From assembly GCF_001659605.2 (NCBI RefSeq), contig NC_035176.2:21329890-21393889 (forward strand): 64,000 bases of DNA, in the 5' to 3' direction. The stretch's first letter is position 1; every line of letters begins with the position of its first letter. Shown here in pieces: positions 31,652 through 43,019 of this stretch. The translations under genes and the position numbers were made by a program. Origin of the DNA: Manihot esculenta. Its lineage: Eukaryota; Streptophyta; Magnoliopsida; Malpighiales; Euphorbiaceae. Below the pieces are notes generated by a model. It saw only the letters and a program-made list of their open reading frames with translations. It was not told the DNA's origin and searched no databases.

Positions 31652-33379
31652 TGATAGAGCATAATTTAGTCCATTTTATATTAATATTATTGATAAATAT
31701 TTACATGATTTCTGCTTAATTTAGTGCTTTTAATATTATTTTGCAGAAAATGGTGTAAAAGGACACTTTGGAGAAAATACCCCTAAAACTGCCTTATTTG
31801 GAGCAAAAGAGAGCAAGCCTGCCAAGTTGAAATCATGTCAAGTTAAATATGGAAAGTTCTAAATAAGGAAAGTGGCAAAGAAGGAAAGAACATTCAGCCA
31901 AAGCAATTTGAAATTCAAATTTCAAATCACCAAGTTGCCTTTTCCTTATTCTAGAAGCCACATCTCAAGCTGCCATAATTGAAGAGCCAAAGAAGGAAAG
32001 TATTTTGAAATTCAAATCTCCAAGATTCATATTCAGATATTGGATTTCAAGATCCCACTCATTAAGGAAGCCAAATCTCAAGATCACATGTTTTCCACTT
32101 TATGCCATGCACATTTAAGTTTCCATAAAAGGCTCCACCTTCCTCTTTAGTGAATGGGCACACTCCAAAAACGTGGGCAGCCTCTTGGACACACCTTGGG
32201 CAGTATCTTTAAGATCTTGGACAGCAATTAAAAGACTAAAGAGCCCCCACTTACATGCTCCACGTTTTTGCCTTCACCCATACACAAAGAAGGCACATAA
32301 CTCACCAAGGGCACTTTGGGAAGTCTCCAAAAGACTCATGGATACTAAAAAGGAAATAGGCAGCCTCTCAACACCTATTTAAAGGCCTCAAGAACACAAG
32401 AAGAGGCACAATTCAACTCTCCAAATTCGGCCAAGCAAGGGCAGCCACACTCCAAGGGGCTTCTCCCCTCAATTTCGGTTCTTCTTTCTTCTTTTCTTTA
32501 ATTTTCTGTTTTGGTTCAGCCATGAGTGGCTGAAACCTTCTTTCTAGTTGAAGTTTGGTTGAAACTAAGGTTGTTTAAAAGGTTGTGAGATCTGAACATA
32601 AAGCGTTTGCTTTTGATTTATTCAATATTCATGCAATTGTGCTTAATTCTAAAGATTGCTTTGTTGTTTTGATCAAATTGGCCACTTGATTCTTGATTGC
32701 AAAGTTAATTGATTGTTGATTAGGATATTTGTTAGTCCGTAATTGCTGGAAATATTCTGATCTAAGAACACTTGGTGTAAAAATCCAAGAAATTGCATGA
32801 TCTAGCAACATCTCATGCGTTTGAGTAGCTAGGGTTTGGATCTTTCTTGTTCTTCATGCAATTGGCAATTGTTTTGATGCCTATGGCCCAAGGACGTTCC
32901 TTGGCAATTTGTTGATTAGTAATTGGTTAGAGGACGTTCCCTAATCAGTTTGTTCATAAGGAAAGACATGGTGGTGAGAAGCGTCTTCCACCCCCATAAC
33001 CAACCTATTGAATCAATCAAGATTACCATGTTTCAATGATCAACCCAAACAACCAAAGTGGATCCATATCTTCAACTAGACCTTTCTCTTACTGATTTCC
33101 TCTCTTATTTTAGATTACTTGCTGTTTCAATTACTTTCATTAGTTGTTAATCAAATCATCTCAAAACCCCCCTTTTTACTTTCCTTGCACTTTACTTTTG
33201 TTCTGTTTGCAATTACTTGCTTTCTATTGTGTTTTCAATTGGTTTTATTGGTCTTGATTGAGATAAATAAATAGGTAATCAATTCTCTGTGGATACGATC
33301 CTTCACCACTGTCTACAGTTGTAAATTGTAGGTAACCAAGAAGGTTATTTTTTACCGGTTTCGACAACCGCTCCTGTAA
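31652..33379 (+). mobile_element. A' LTR2 (shared middle LTR)
   Basis: 1728 bp, more than 95% similar to LTR1 and LTR3 by eye, ending CTCCTGTAA as LTR1 does. It serves as the 3' LTR of internal A and the 5' LTR of internal B. Confidence 0.92.
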
Positions 33380-33384
33380 AAAAT

Positions 33385-33402
33385 TGGCACCGTTGCCGGG
33401 GA
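33385..33402 (+). other. Primer binding site, A' internal B (tRNA-Asp, one mismatch)
   Basis: TGGCACCGTTGCCGGGGA, with G to A at the fifth base compared with 23595-23612. Confidence 0.88.
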
Positions 33403-33489
33403 TTTGATTTAACTTATTTGTTTTTCTTTCAGGACCAAATTTAAAAAAAAAATTCACCAAAGGCACGGTCACCATCGCAGATCTGAATC

Positions 33490-34950
33490 ATGGCTAAGGT
33501 AAGTACATCTGTTTACTGTTCTCAACTTTCTAAACTAATCTCTGCTGTGAGAATTCTTGTTATAGGCCAAGCTGAACAAGCCCAACCAAAACCTAAAGGT
33601 TTCAATACTGATCTTTATGAGAAATTAAAGGCTTTACAACGTTTCCAACACGAAGTAGATCAAATGGCCCAACAAGCACTTGCATTTGAAGGACCCTATG
33701 GACAGCCAAGACATGATCCCTACCATAACACATACAATCCACATTGGAGAGACCATCCAAATTATGGCTATGCAAGGGACCAACAAGTACATGCATTTGA
33801 AGGATTCTATGAACAGCCAAGACATGATCCATACTATAACACATACAATCCAGGTTGGAGAGACTATCCAGACTTCAGTTATGCAGAGGCTAACAACTAC
33901 CAGGATTATCAAGGATATCAAGCCCAACCAGAACCTCAAAGTTACAATCTTGATGAGATTATGAAGACTTTGCAGAGTATCCAACAGCAACAGGATCAAT
34001 TGAACAACTCATTGAATGCAACCATGTTAAGAAGAGAGGAAGAGCTTCAAGATGTGGAGGATGAAGATGAAAGTTGGCAAATTCAAGAATAAGCTGCTGA
34101 AGAGACACAACCAGAATACTGTTTGTCCAAACAAACGGATCAAACAGAACTCGTTGATAATTCAAATATCATTGATTGTTTGAGCAAAGATAATTTTGAT
34201 ATAAAAGATGATATTCTAAACAATGATTCATGCAGCATCCAGCAGATTGAGGTTGTGTAGACAGAAGACATTCGGCCGCCGAACATGGACAACTTTCGGC
34301 CGCCGAATCCTACTACCCTTCAAACACCAGATTCTGTTGCACCACCTCAGGAATAAATTGAGCAAGACGTCCTTCGGCCGCCGAACATCTTTCGGCCGCC
34401 GAACCCAATTGATCTTCAGACGCCGAATCCATCCCCGCATTCCACTCCGCAAACTGAAGACCTTCGGCCGCCGAACTCAGACACTTTTCGGCCGCCGAAC
34501 CTTGTTCCATAGATTCCAACACAGATCAGTCTTCCACTTCAGTTAGGTCCTATGCAAAAGGAGGATACTGAACCCAATTACACAATTCACCCAATGCAAA
34601 CAGCCCATGCTCACAAGGAACAAATGGCGTTCCAAGAGCCAAAACCAAAGGAGCATGCAGATCAATGTCTTCCCAAACCCCCGGATAAGGTAGAGTTTGT
34701 TTTGCCAGATTTTAGTACTAAATTGCAGCTACATATGGAGAAACATGAATTGGAATTCAAAGTTCTACCCAATCATCTCCAAAGTACAAACATAAAGGCT
34801 AGAGGCACACCTCATCTAAAAGAGGAGAAGCTAATCATATTACTTCATGAGTACATGGAGAAAATAGGATGGTTCATGACCAAATCAAAAGGAGCGCTAC
34901 ACTTTTTGCTCAATGAAATTGGGACTCTTTTCCCTTCCCCAATTACTTGA
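33490..34950 (+). pseudogene. A' internal B: Gag-spacer plus RT-leader remnant
   Basis: Second copy of the frame at 23704-25140, with the same start and the doubled QPRHDPY-NTYNP unit. In-frame stops are at 34090 (TAA, CAA in copy A), 34258 (TAG, shared), 34354 (TAA, shared) and 34510 (TAG, CAA in copy A). It has one more 24-bp RPPN-coding unit than copy A, with palindromes near 34270 and 34294. Shared stops were already present in the parent element; the private ones arose later. Confidence 0.8.
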
Positions 34951-35950
34951 GCCTTGATCAAGAGGATCGCACCATGCACACCACACCCAGGAAAGTACTC
35001 AGTTTCCTTTGTTCTTTTATGTTTCTTATACATTGAGGACAATGCATGATTTAAGTGTGGGGGTGCATATCTCTGAATTTTTACTTTTAAGTTTATTTTC
35101 GCTTTAATCTTTTTTAAGTTTATTTTCGCTTTAATCTTTAGTTTGCTTGCATTAGGCAAAATTTTTTTCATTTTTGTTATTTTTATGCTTTCAATAATAC
35201 ACACACAACCACAACCTTCTTCTTCTTCTTTTTGTTTTGCTCTACTCAAACTGATGAACTATGTTGGATGAGTTTTTTTTTCCATGACCCCATTGATGTG
35301 ATAACTCTTTAAACTTATGTTGAATCACCTGCAGTGAGTTATAGTCATGTTTGAGAATTGTCTTTTGAATTGAATCTTTGAGTTTGCCATGGTGAAAAAT
35401 ATACTGATGACCCTCAATCGATTGAGAAAAATCAAATTTGTGTGAATGAACTTAACATGACTTGCTTTAGCAATTGGTGTTGATTTGCCCAAATCATTGA
35501 GAGAAAGAAAATTCAGCAAAGGCAAAGACCTCAAAAGCACATACCAAAAGTTGTTCCAATGGTCAAAAGACTATGAACAAGGCTAATAGCCACTTGGATA
35601 GGTGACCAACTGAAAATCTAAACCTTCAAATCAAAAATAGGTTGGTGACCTTTCCAAACAAAATCTAAAGTGCAAAAGCCTGAATAAAGTACTTCAAGGT
35701 AAGGGCAAGTCAATCCAAAAGCTTGAAAAAGTCTTAACAAATTAATGTGCATGTCTCTCTTGAGGAAAACAAATCCTAGCCATGGTAAGCAAATGGAAAC
35801 AAGGAAAAGAGGTAAGTAATCTTCATGCATATATTCTTCACTGCAATGATTCAAAATAGGGGTCTAGAGTATGAGCTTAAGTGGAAATAAGGATCTAGAG
35901 CAAAGAAGACTTATTTGACTATGTTTGTTTGCTTGAGGACAAGCAAAAGC

Positions 35951-35967
35951 TTAAGTGTGGGGGTATT
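35951..35967 (+). other. Polypurine tract, A' internal B
   Basis: TTAAGTGTGGGGGTATT abuts LTR3 at 35968. Confidence 0.8.
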
Positions 35968-37695
35968 TGATAGAGCATAATTTAGTCCATTTTATATTAA
36001 TATTATTGATAAATATTTACATGATTTCTGCTTAATTTAGTGCTTTTAATATTGTTTTGCAGAAAATGGTGTAAAATGACACTTTGGAGAAAATACCCCT
36101 AAAACTGCCTTATTTGGAGCAAAAGAGAACAAGCCTGCCAAGTTGAAATCATGTCAAGTTAAATATGGAAAGTTCTAAATAAGGAAAGTGGCAAAGAAGG
36201 AAAGAACATTCAGCCAAAGCAATTTGAAATTCAAATTTCAAATCACCAAGTTGCCTTTTCCTTATTCTAGAAGCCACATCTCAAGCTGCCATAATTGAAG
36301 AGCCAAAGAGGTAAAGTATTTTGAAATTCAAATCTCCAAGATTCATATTCAGATATTGGATTTCAAGATCTCACTCATTAAGGAAGCCAAATCTCAAGAT
36401 CACATGTTTCCCACTTTATGCCATGCACATTCAAGTTTCCATAAAAGGCTCCACCTTCCTCTTTAGTGAATGGGCACACTCCAAAAATGTGGGCAGCCTC
36501 TTGGACACACCTTGGGCAGTATCTTGAAGATCTTGGACAGCAATTAAAAGACTAAAGAGTCCCCACTTGCATGCTCCACGTTTTTGCCTTCACCCATACA
36601 CAAAGAAGGCACATAACTCACCAAGGGCACTTTGGGAAGTCTCCAAAAGACTCATGGATACTAAAAAGGAAATAGGAAGCCTCTCAACACCTATTTAAAG
36701 GCCTCAAGAACACAAGAAGAGGCACAATTCAACTCTCCAAATTCGGCCAAGCAAGGGCAGCCACACTCCAAGGGGCTTCTCCCCTCAATTTCGGTTCTTC
36801 TTTCTTCTTTTCTTTAATTTTCTGTTTTGGTTCAGCCATGAGTGGCTGAAACCTTCTTTCTAGTTGAAGTTTGGTTGAAACTAAGGTTGTTTAAAAGGTT
36901 GTGAGATCTGAACATAAAGCGTTTGCTTTTGATTTATTCAATATTCATGCAATTGTGCTTAATTCTAAAGATTGCTTTGTTGTTTTGATCAAATTGGCCA
37001 CTTGATTCTTGATTGCAAAGTTAATTGATTGTTGATTAGGATATTTGTTAGTCCATAATTGCTGGAAATATTCTGATCTAAGAACACTTGGTGTAAAAAC
37101 CCAAGAAATTGCATGATCTAGCAACATCTCATGCGTTTGAGTAGCTAGGGTTTGGATCTTTCTTGTTCTTCATGCAATTGGCAATTGTTTTGATGCCTAT
37201 GGCCCAAGGACGTTCCTTGGCAATTTGTTGATTAGTAATTGGTTAGAGGACATTCCCTAATCAGTTTGTTCATAAGGAAAGACATGGTGGTGAGAAGCGT
37301 CTTCCACCCCCATAACCAACCTATTGAATCAATCAAGATTACCATGTTTCAATGATCAACCCAAACAACCAAAGTGGATCCATATCTTCAACTAGACCTT
37401 TCTCTTACTGATTTCCTCTCTTATTTTAGATTACTTGCTGTTTCAATTACTTTCATTAGTTGTTAATCAAATCATCTCAAAACCCCCCTTTTTACTTTCC
37501 TTGCACTTTACTTTTGTTCTGTTTGCAATTACTTGCTTTCTATTGTGTTTTCAATTGGTTTTATTGGTCTTGATTGAGATAAATAAATAGGTAATCAATT
37601 CTCTGTGGATACGATCCTTCACCACTGTCTACAGTTGTAAATTGTAGGTAACCAAGAATGTTATTTTTGACCGGCTTCGACAACCGCTCCTGTCA
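35968..37695 (+). mobile_element. A' LTR3 (outer 3' LTR)
   Basis: 1728 bp, ending CTCCTGTCA, followed by the target duplication TCGGG (37696-37700) and return to the M1 LTR. Confidence 0.93.
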
Positions 37696-37700
37696 TCGGG

Positions 37701-38917
37701 CACTTTCGGCGGTACCTTCGGCGGTCGAAAGTCCCTCTCCAGAGACGAAAGTCAGGCACTTTCGTCGGCCGAACCTTTCTTCGGCGGCCGAAAGTCTGCT
37801 TTCAAGCCAAAACTCAACTTTCGGGGGCAAGGTTAGGTGGCCAATCCATGCATCCACAGGCAGGTTCGGCAGCCGAAACTACCTTGGGCGGCCGAACCTG
37901 AGTTCATCCAGAACTCAGCCTCTTCTGCATACAAGCCTCCCAAACCTTCCAAACACCCCAAAACAAGCACCTAGCCTATCAAAAACATGCATTAACTATT
38001 CTACAACATGCAACCAAGCACATAGGGGTGCCAAACTATCTTAAACCCCAACAACAATACATTCATTATACAAGAACACACATTTGCATAAAGGGTAACA
38101 TAAACCCTCAACCTTATGCATTTGTTCTAAAACAACCCAAATCCTCACATACTCTCTCCCCATCATGCATACTCACTCCCACATGCATAGACTAGTTTAA
38201 ACTTCCAACATATCATCACATAAACACTCATAAACATACATTTACATAAAAACGCACATAAACCTTAACATGCATACCTACCCATACTCAACCATTACAA
38301 CCTCTTAAAACTTCATTAAAACATAAAGGAAAGCAAAGATCTACACTTACCTCTTGGAGATCGAGGGTTGGTGTGATCCCTAACTTGGAGATGGGAGGAA
38401 ACTACTCCTTGGGTCTCCAAGCTCCCAAAACTTAGATCTAAGCTTGAAAACTCTTCAAAACAACCACGAAACTCATAAAAACATGGAGGAAATGAAGAAA
38501 AACATGAAAACGGCCAAGGGACGACAAAAACTCACCTGAGCTCGAGAATGGGGAGAAAACTCGCCCATTTCCGATCTGAGGGCTCTTTATAGGTGGCCTG
38601 GTCGAAGACCTTCGGCAGCCTAACGTGCCCCCTAAACTCATGCAGGTTCGGCGGCCGAACCTTGGCTCATTCAAATAAGGCTTTCGGAGGCCAAAAGCAC
38701 TCCCAAAACCTTCCCATGTTCGGCGGCCGAACTTAACTTTCGGCGGCCGAACCTGGCACATGCCTCCTTGGTCTTTTCTTTTCAAAACTCAATTCTTTTC
38801 CATTTAAAACCATGAAATCAGTAAAAACATTTTAGAAAATCTTCAGAATTCCAGATTCCAACGGAGATTCCACCGGAAGGTAGGGATTCCGATGCCGGAA
38901 TCTAGTCGGGTATTACA
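37701..38917 (-). mobile_element. M1 3' LTR, initial part (minus)
   Basis: Continues the LTR cut at 21861. It holds palindromes in the minus-element form (TTCGGCGGCCGAA, centre G) near 37785 and 38645-38755, the TATA complement CTTTATA (38585-38591), and the end GTATTACA at 38917, followed by the polypurine complement TTCTTCCCCCCTTT. Confidence 0.92.
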
Positions 38918-39039
38918 TTCTTCCCCCCTTTAAGAACATTCGTCCCCGAATGTTCCACAAACAAACAGGCAATCATAAAACAAGCAAGTAAAACCTAAAA
39001 CCTCTCTCCAAAGAGAGACACAGGTACTGCTGGAGTATA

Positions 39040-39950
39040 AACTCCCGGGTCTCCCAGGTATACCTTTTTCTCAAAAGAAACACCTTAGCAATACCCAACC
39101 TTCTCCTGAACTCCACTGGCTTCTGCTGCGCTTCTCTGATCCTCACTCTCTTCTCTTTATCTTTACCAACTGGCTTCTTCTCACTGCTAACCCAACTCTC
39201 ACAGGTAGTATCCAGATTTCAGATCTATCTTGGAAAACAAACAGCTCCTACTAGCTGTCCCAATAGATCATCCATCCTGCATGGGAATACCTGCCCTTGG
39301 TAGTGACCTTGGTCAACTGCTTACAGTCGTTACAAAGTCTCAAGGATCCATCCTTCTTTTCCCACAACCATACTGGAGCAATCCAGGGTGAGGTACTAGG
39401 TCGGATAAAACCCTTGTCTACCAAGTCACACAACTGCTCTAACAACTTCTACAGCTCTGCAGGTGCTATCCTGTAGGGAAGGATAGAGAAGGACTCTATC
39501 TCCCTGACAGATGGCAAACCTGACAACTCGTCTGGGAAGACATCTAAGACTCTCTCTAACAACTGGCACTGAGGCTGGTTCCCTGACCTGACTACTAAAC
39601 TCTCAAACAAGAGCTAGAACTCTCTGACAACCCCTCCTATGCACCCTACGAACCTGACAGGCCGACATCAAACCTCTAGGCATCCCTACTGTATTCCCTC
39701 AGAAGACTACCTCTGACCCATCCTGTCCTCTGAACCTGACTACCTTGTCTCTATAGACCAAGATAGCACCAAGAGCAAAAACCAATCCATCCCTCGATTA
39801 ACATCCAGACAGTCAAGTCTAGGACCTCAAAGTCGAGTGGAAGGCATCTACCCTCAACTAACACTGAACCGAACCGGCAGACTGACTCTGCCACAGATGG
39901 ATCACACTCGGGTCCACTGACCCAAAGAGAACACTCTAGCCCAGAAGCTA
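39040..39950 (-). pseudogene. pol: M1: degraded protease, RT and integrase-tail remnants
   Basis: On the minus strand, 39445-39251 still encodes a recognisable RT N-terminus ([34 protein letters not shown]) without the catalytic motif. Sequence near 39510-39950 is a stop-ridden protease/linker region. Sequence near 39170-39060 resembles the [14 protein letters not shown] stretch of the integrase tail out of frame, and 39055-39035 resembles the end of the chromodomain. RNase H and the integrase core are gone. Confidence 0.65.
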
Positions 39951-40820
39951 TCAACTCAACCTCTCGACGGCTCCTAGAGCAACTAAAGAAAGAGAAACAT
40001 TAGGGTTCACAAAAACATACACATCAGAACATTCAAAAGTGAGCATACCTGACACCACCATGTTTGATGTGTTTGCCTCCTGCTGAGCTTGGGTGAAGAT
40101 CCGAGCTGGAGCTGACGGACCTTCTCCACGGGAACCTTCAGAAAGAAAGGCTGACCCTCTCCCTCTGCCTCGACCACTATCCTGAAACATGGCTGGAGCT
40201 GCTAGCTGAGCCGCTCTACCTGAAGTTGCCTGCTGAGACTGTGCCATCCAGGGCGCAGTGGGACACTCTCGTGCTATGTGCCCCTCCTGTCCGCACCTGA
40301 AACATGCTGTAGTCCCCGCCAGACAGACTCCTTTGTGCGGCCTTCCGCACCTCATGCATTTTGAACTGCCCGAGCCAGAGCTTGAGCCACCAAAACCCAG
40401 ACTAGCCTTCAAATTCTTCCAAAACTTCTTCCTCTTCCCCCTCAGGGTTTTGCCCCACTTCTTACTTTTTGTGGAGGCTGTACTCAGAGTGGAGGGATCA
40501 ATCCCTCCTGAACTTGAAATTCTGGAATCCTGAGTCTGAGCATCCTCCAGAAAAACTCCCATACCTTCTTCTGGTACTCTGATTCCCAAACTGATATCTC
40601 TTCTCTGGACATTCACCTCTACTTCCCTCATACTAGCTGACATCCTTCTTGGAGCCATTCCTTCTCTGCTTACATCAAAAGACCTTCCGGGGTCCCTTGA
40701 TGTTCCCCATCTGCTGACTCCCCAAGACTGCGCTCTTGGCAGAGCAGGGGGAAAGGTGTCCAAACCTTCCCTCTCAGATGGAACTCCAGTCGATTCCACA
40801 GATCGACGAGCACCTCGCAT
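39951..40820 (-). CDS. gag: M1: Gag without capsid domain, running into a dead protease
   Basis: Starts MRGARRSVESTGVP (ATG complement 40818-40820). After the N-terminal Arg/Ser-rich part it passes at about aa 105-115 directly to SLSTA-TKSKKWGKT, omitting the Pro/Tyr stretch and the Gag capsid domain seen in T1, T2, T3 and M2. Both zinc knuckles remain (CMRCGRPHKGVC, CFRCGQEGHIAREC), as does the Gly-Arg tail. The protease motif is lost: NPNVSLSL stands where DPGASHSF is expected. The frame is open over 290 codons, although the product cannot form a normal capsid. Y shares the jump. Confidence 0.82.
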   Translation of the reverse strand: MRGARRSVESTGVPSEREGLDTFPPALPRAQSWGVSRWGTSRDPGRSFDVSREGMAPRRMSASMREVEVNVQRRDISLGIRVPEEGMGVFLEDAQTQDSRISSSGGIDPSTLSTASTKSKKWGKTLRGKRKKFWKNLKASLGFGGSSSGSGSSKCMRCGRPHKGVCLAGTTACFRCGQEGHIARECPTAPWMAQSQQATSGRAAQLAAPAMFQDSGRGRGRGSAFLSEGSRGEGPSAPARIFTQAQQEANTSNMVVSGMLTFECSDVYVFVNPNVSLSLVALGAVERLS

Positions 40821-41126
40821 TCTAGCTCCTCTGAAGAACAACACACAAGCATACAACAAGCATTAGCATCATACGGTTCATATGAAAACACATGAACCTA
40901 CAACATACATAGCATACATAGCATATCATACATAACATTAATGCACATGCATAAAATCATGGCATTCCACATCATTATCAACAAGATAGGACTCGACATC
41001 CTATCCTAGTGGACATGATTTTACCTATTTGCCCTTCTATGACTTCTAAACCAACCTCTTTCCGATGTGGGATAACTCTAATCCTTGAGCATTTTTGCTC
41101 GACACACCGTACTAACGAGGCCTAAA

Positions 41127-41138
41127 GCTCTGATACCA
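41127..41138 (-). other. Primer binding site of M1 (tRNA-Met, minus)
   Basis: GCTCTGATACCA, complement of TGGTATCAGAGC, three bases from the 5' LTR end at 41142. Confidence 0.9.
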
Positions 41139-41141
41139 CTC

Positions 41142-43019
41142 TGTAACAACCCGAAAACCGATACCCCTCTATAACGGCCCGAACCGCTACCGGCGCTAGA
41201 ATCCAGATCGGCTTAAGGCCCCCGGGACCCGTAGCAAGCCAAACATCCATCCTATCACTGGTCAAATCCCATACATGATCAAAACTTTAACATAAAAACT
41301 TAAACATCTGATGCAAACACCGAGCTTGACCTGTATGCAACATAACTGGAAACATAAAGAACCCCCTACTAGAGTCCTCATCATACTCTAGCTGGGTCAA
41401 CATAACATACATCAAGCTGGGATCACATCTAAAGAACTAGAACCTAACCTATGCATGCATCGAACCACAAACATAAGACCTCCACTAGAGTCCTCAACAT
41501 ACTCTAGCATGGTAAACAACACATGCAACAAGTTTAGTTCGAACACAACTCAACATTAAACCATAACATACATCATGTACTGAAAAAGAGGGACTAACCA
41601 AGTCTTAGGGCCAAGCACAGTACTAATCCTTAAACATAACTCTACTTTACATTACATCTCATTTCATTATCTTACAATACATTATATCAATTTATATTAC
41701 ATCATGTCCACACTAACAGTACTAATCTATTACATAAGCAAGACTTTTACCCTTGACGTCTTCCTGGCCTACTTCTGTCCTGCAAAACTGGGGTTAGGGG
41801 AGAGGGGTGAGCTAAAAAGCCCAGTGAGAACAAAGAAAACAGTTCATTAATTACATGCTTTCATGAAATGCGCCACAGCACAAACAATTCACATCACGGA
41901 TTGGACATGACCACCAAAACTCCCTCTATCTGTAACATAACATGGTGCCCGGCCCTTCGGGCTCCTCAGAACTTCATTATGCCCGGCTCTCAAGGGGCTC
42001 CTCAGGACTTCATTATCATAACATAGCTAGGGCTATTGGGGTCGCCTTGGTCCATCCACATCAACAGTAAATAATGCAATGCGTCATATTCGTGAAACTA
42101 GTGCAATCAACCTATTACATATAAACATGATGCATGAACATGCTTTAGGCATTTGATTTCTTAAAATAAAAGATTAAGTTAGTTCTACTCACCTCTGGCA
42201 GACGCTGGACTGACTCTACAACAGCTAACTCTGATGGCCTCCTTGGTCCCTTGGGTCAGATCCTACACAGGTGGACTCGAATGAGGTGCCAAACACACTC
42301 TAAACAACCCATAAACAACTACCCAAAAACCCCCTAAAACATCACTTAAACATGCATAGAAAACAACCATGAAAAGGCTGGACAGGACACTTTCGTCTGC
42401 ACCTTCGGCGGCCGAACCCTCTCTCCAGAGACGAAACTCGGGCACTTTCGACGGCACCTTCGGCGGCCGAAAGTCCCTCTCCAGAGACGAAAGTCAGGCA
42501 CTTTTGGCTCCCGAACCTTTCTTCGGCGGCCGAAAGTCTGCTTTCAAGCCAAAACTCAACTTTCGGGGGCAAGGTTAGGCGGCCAATCCATGCATCCACA
42601 GGCAGGTTCGGCGGCCGAAACTACCTTCGGCGGCCGAACCTGAGTTCATCCAGAACTTAGCCTCTTCTGCATACAAGCCTCCCAAACCTTCCAAATACCC
42701 CAAAACAAGCACCCAGCCTCTCAAAAACATGCATTAACTATTCTACAACATGCAACCAAGCACATAGGGGTACCAAACTATCCTAAACCCCAACAATAAT
42801 ACATTCATTATACAAGAACACACATTTGCATAAAGGGTAACATAAACCCTCAACCTTATGCATTTGTTCTAAAACAACCCAAATCCTCACATACTCTCTC
42901 CCCATCATGCATACTCACTCCCACATGCATACACTAGTTTAAACTTCCAACATATCATCACATAAACACTCATAAACATACATTTACATAAAAACGCACA
43001 TAAACCTTAACATGCATAC
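41142..43019 (-). mobile_element. M1 5' LTR, terminal part (minus)
   Basis: Begins TGTAACAACCCG and matches 20556 onward. Cut at CATAC (43015-43019) by M2 and resumes at 52736. The palindrome cluster is at 42400-42640. Confidence 0.92.

Larger units (their letters stand above)
21862..37695 (+). mobile_element. A': tandem non-autonomous Athila (three LTRs, two internal regions)
   Basis: Order: LTR1 (21862-23589), internal A (23590-31651, holding T3), LTR2 (31652-33379), internal B (33380-35967), LTR3 (35968-37695). All three LTRs are 1728 bp. The outer ends share one target duplication, TCGGG (21857-21861 and 37696-37700), so the tandem is one locus and not two insertions. Each internal region is about 2.6 kb and carries only a Gag spacer and a short RT N-terminal remnant. 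Mobilisation would need Athila proteins made elsewhere. Confidence 0.93.

Noticed and set aside
35325..35854. Minus-strand frames in the Athila 3' region (also 31009-31538, 59410-59625)
   Set aside because: They recur because the DNA is repeated three times. They have no domain and lie in untranslated sequence between the last codon and the polypurine tract.
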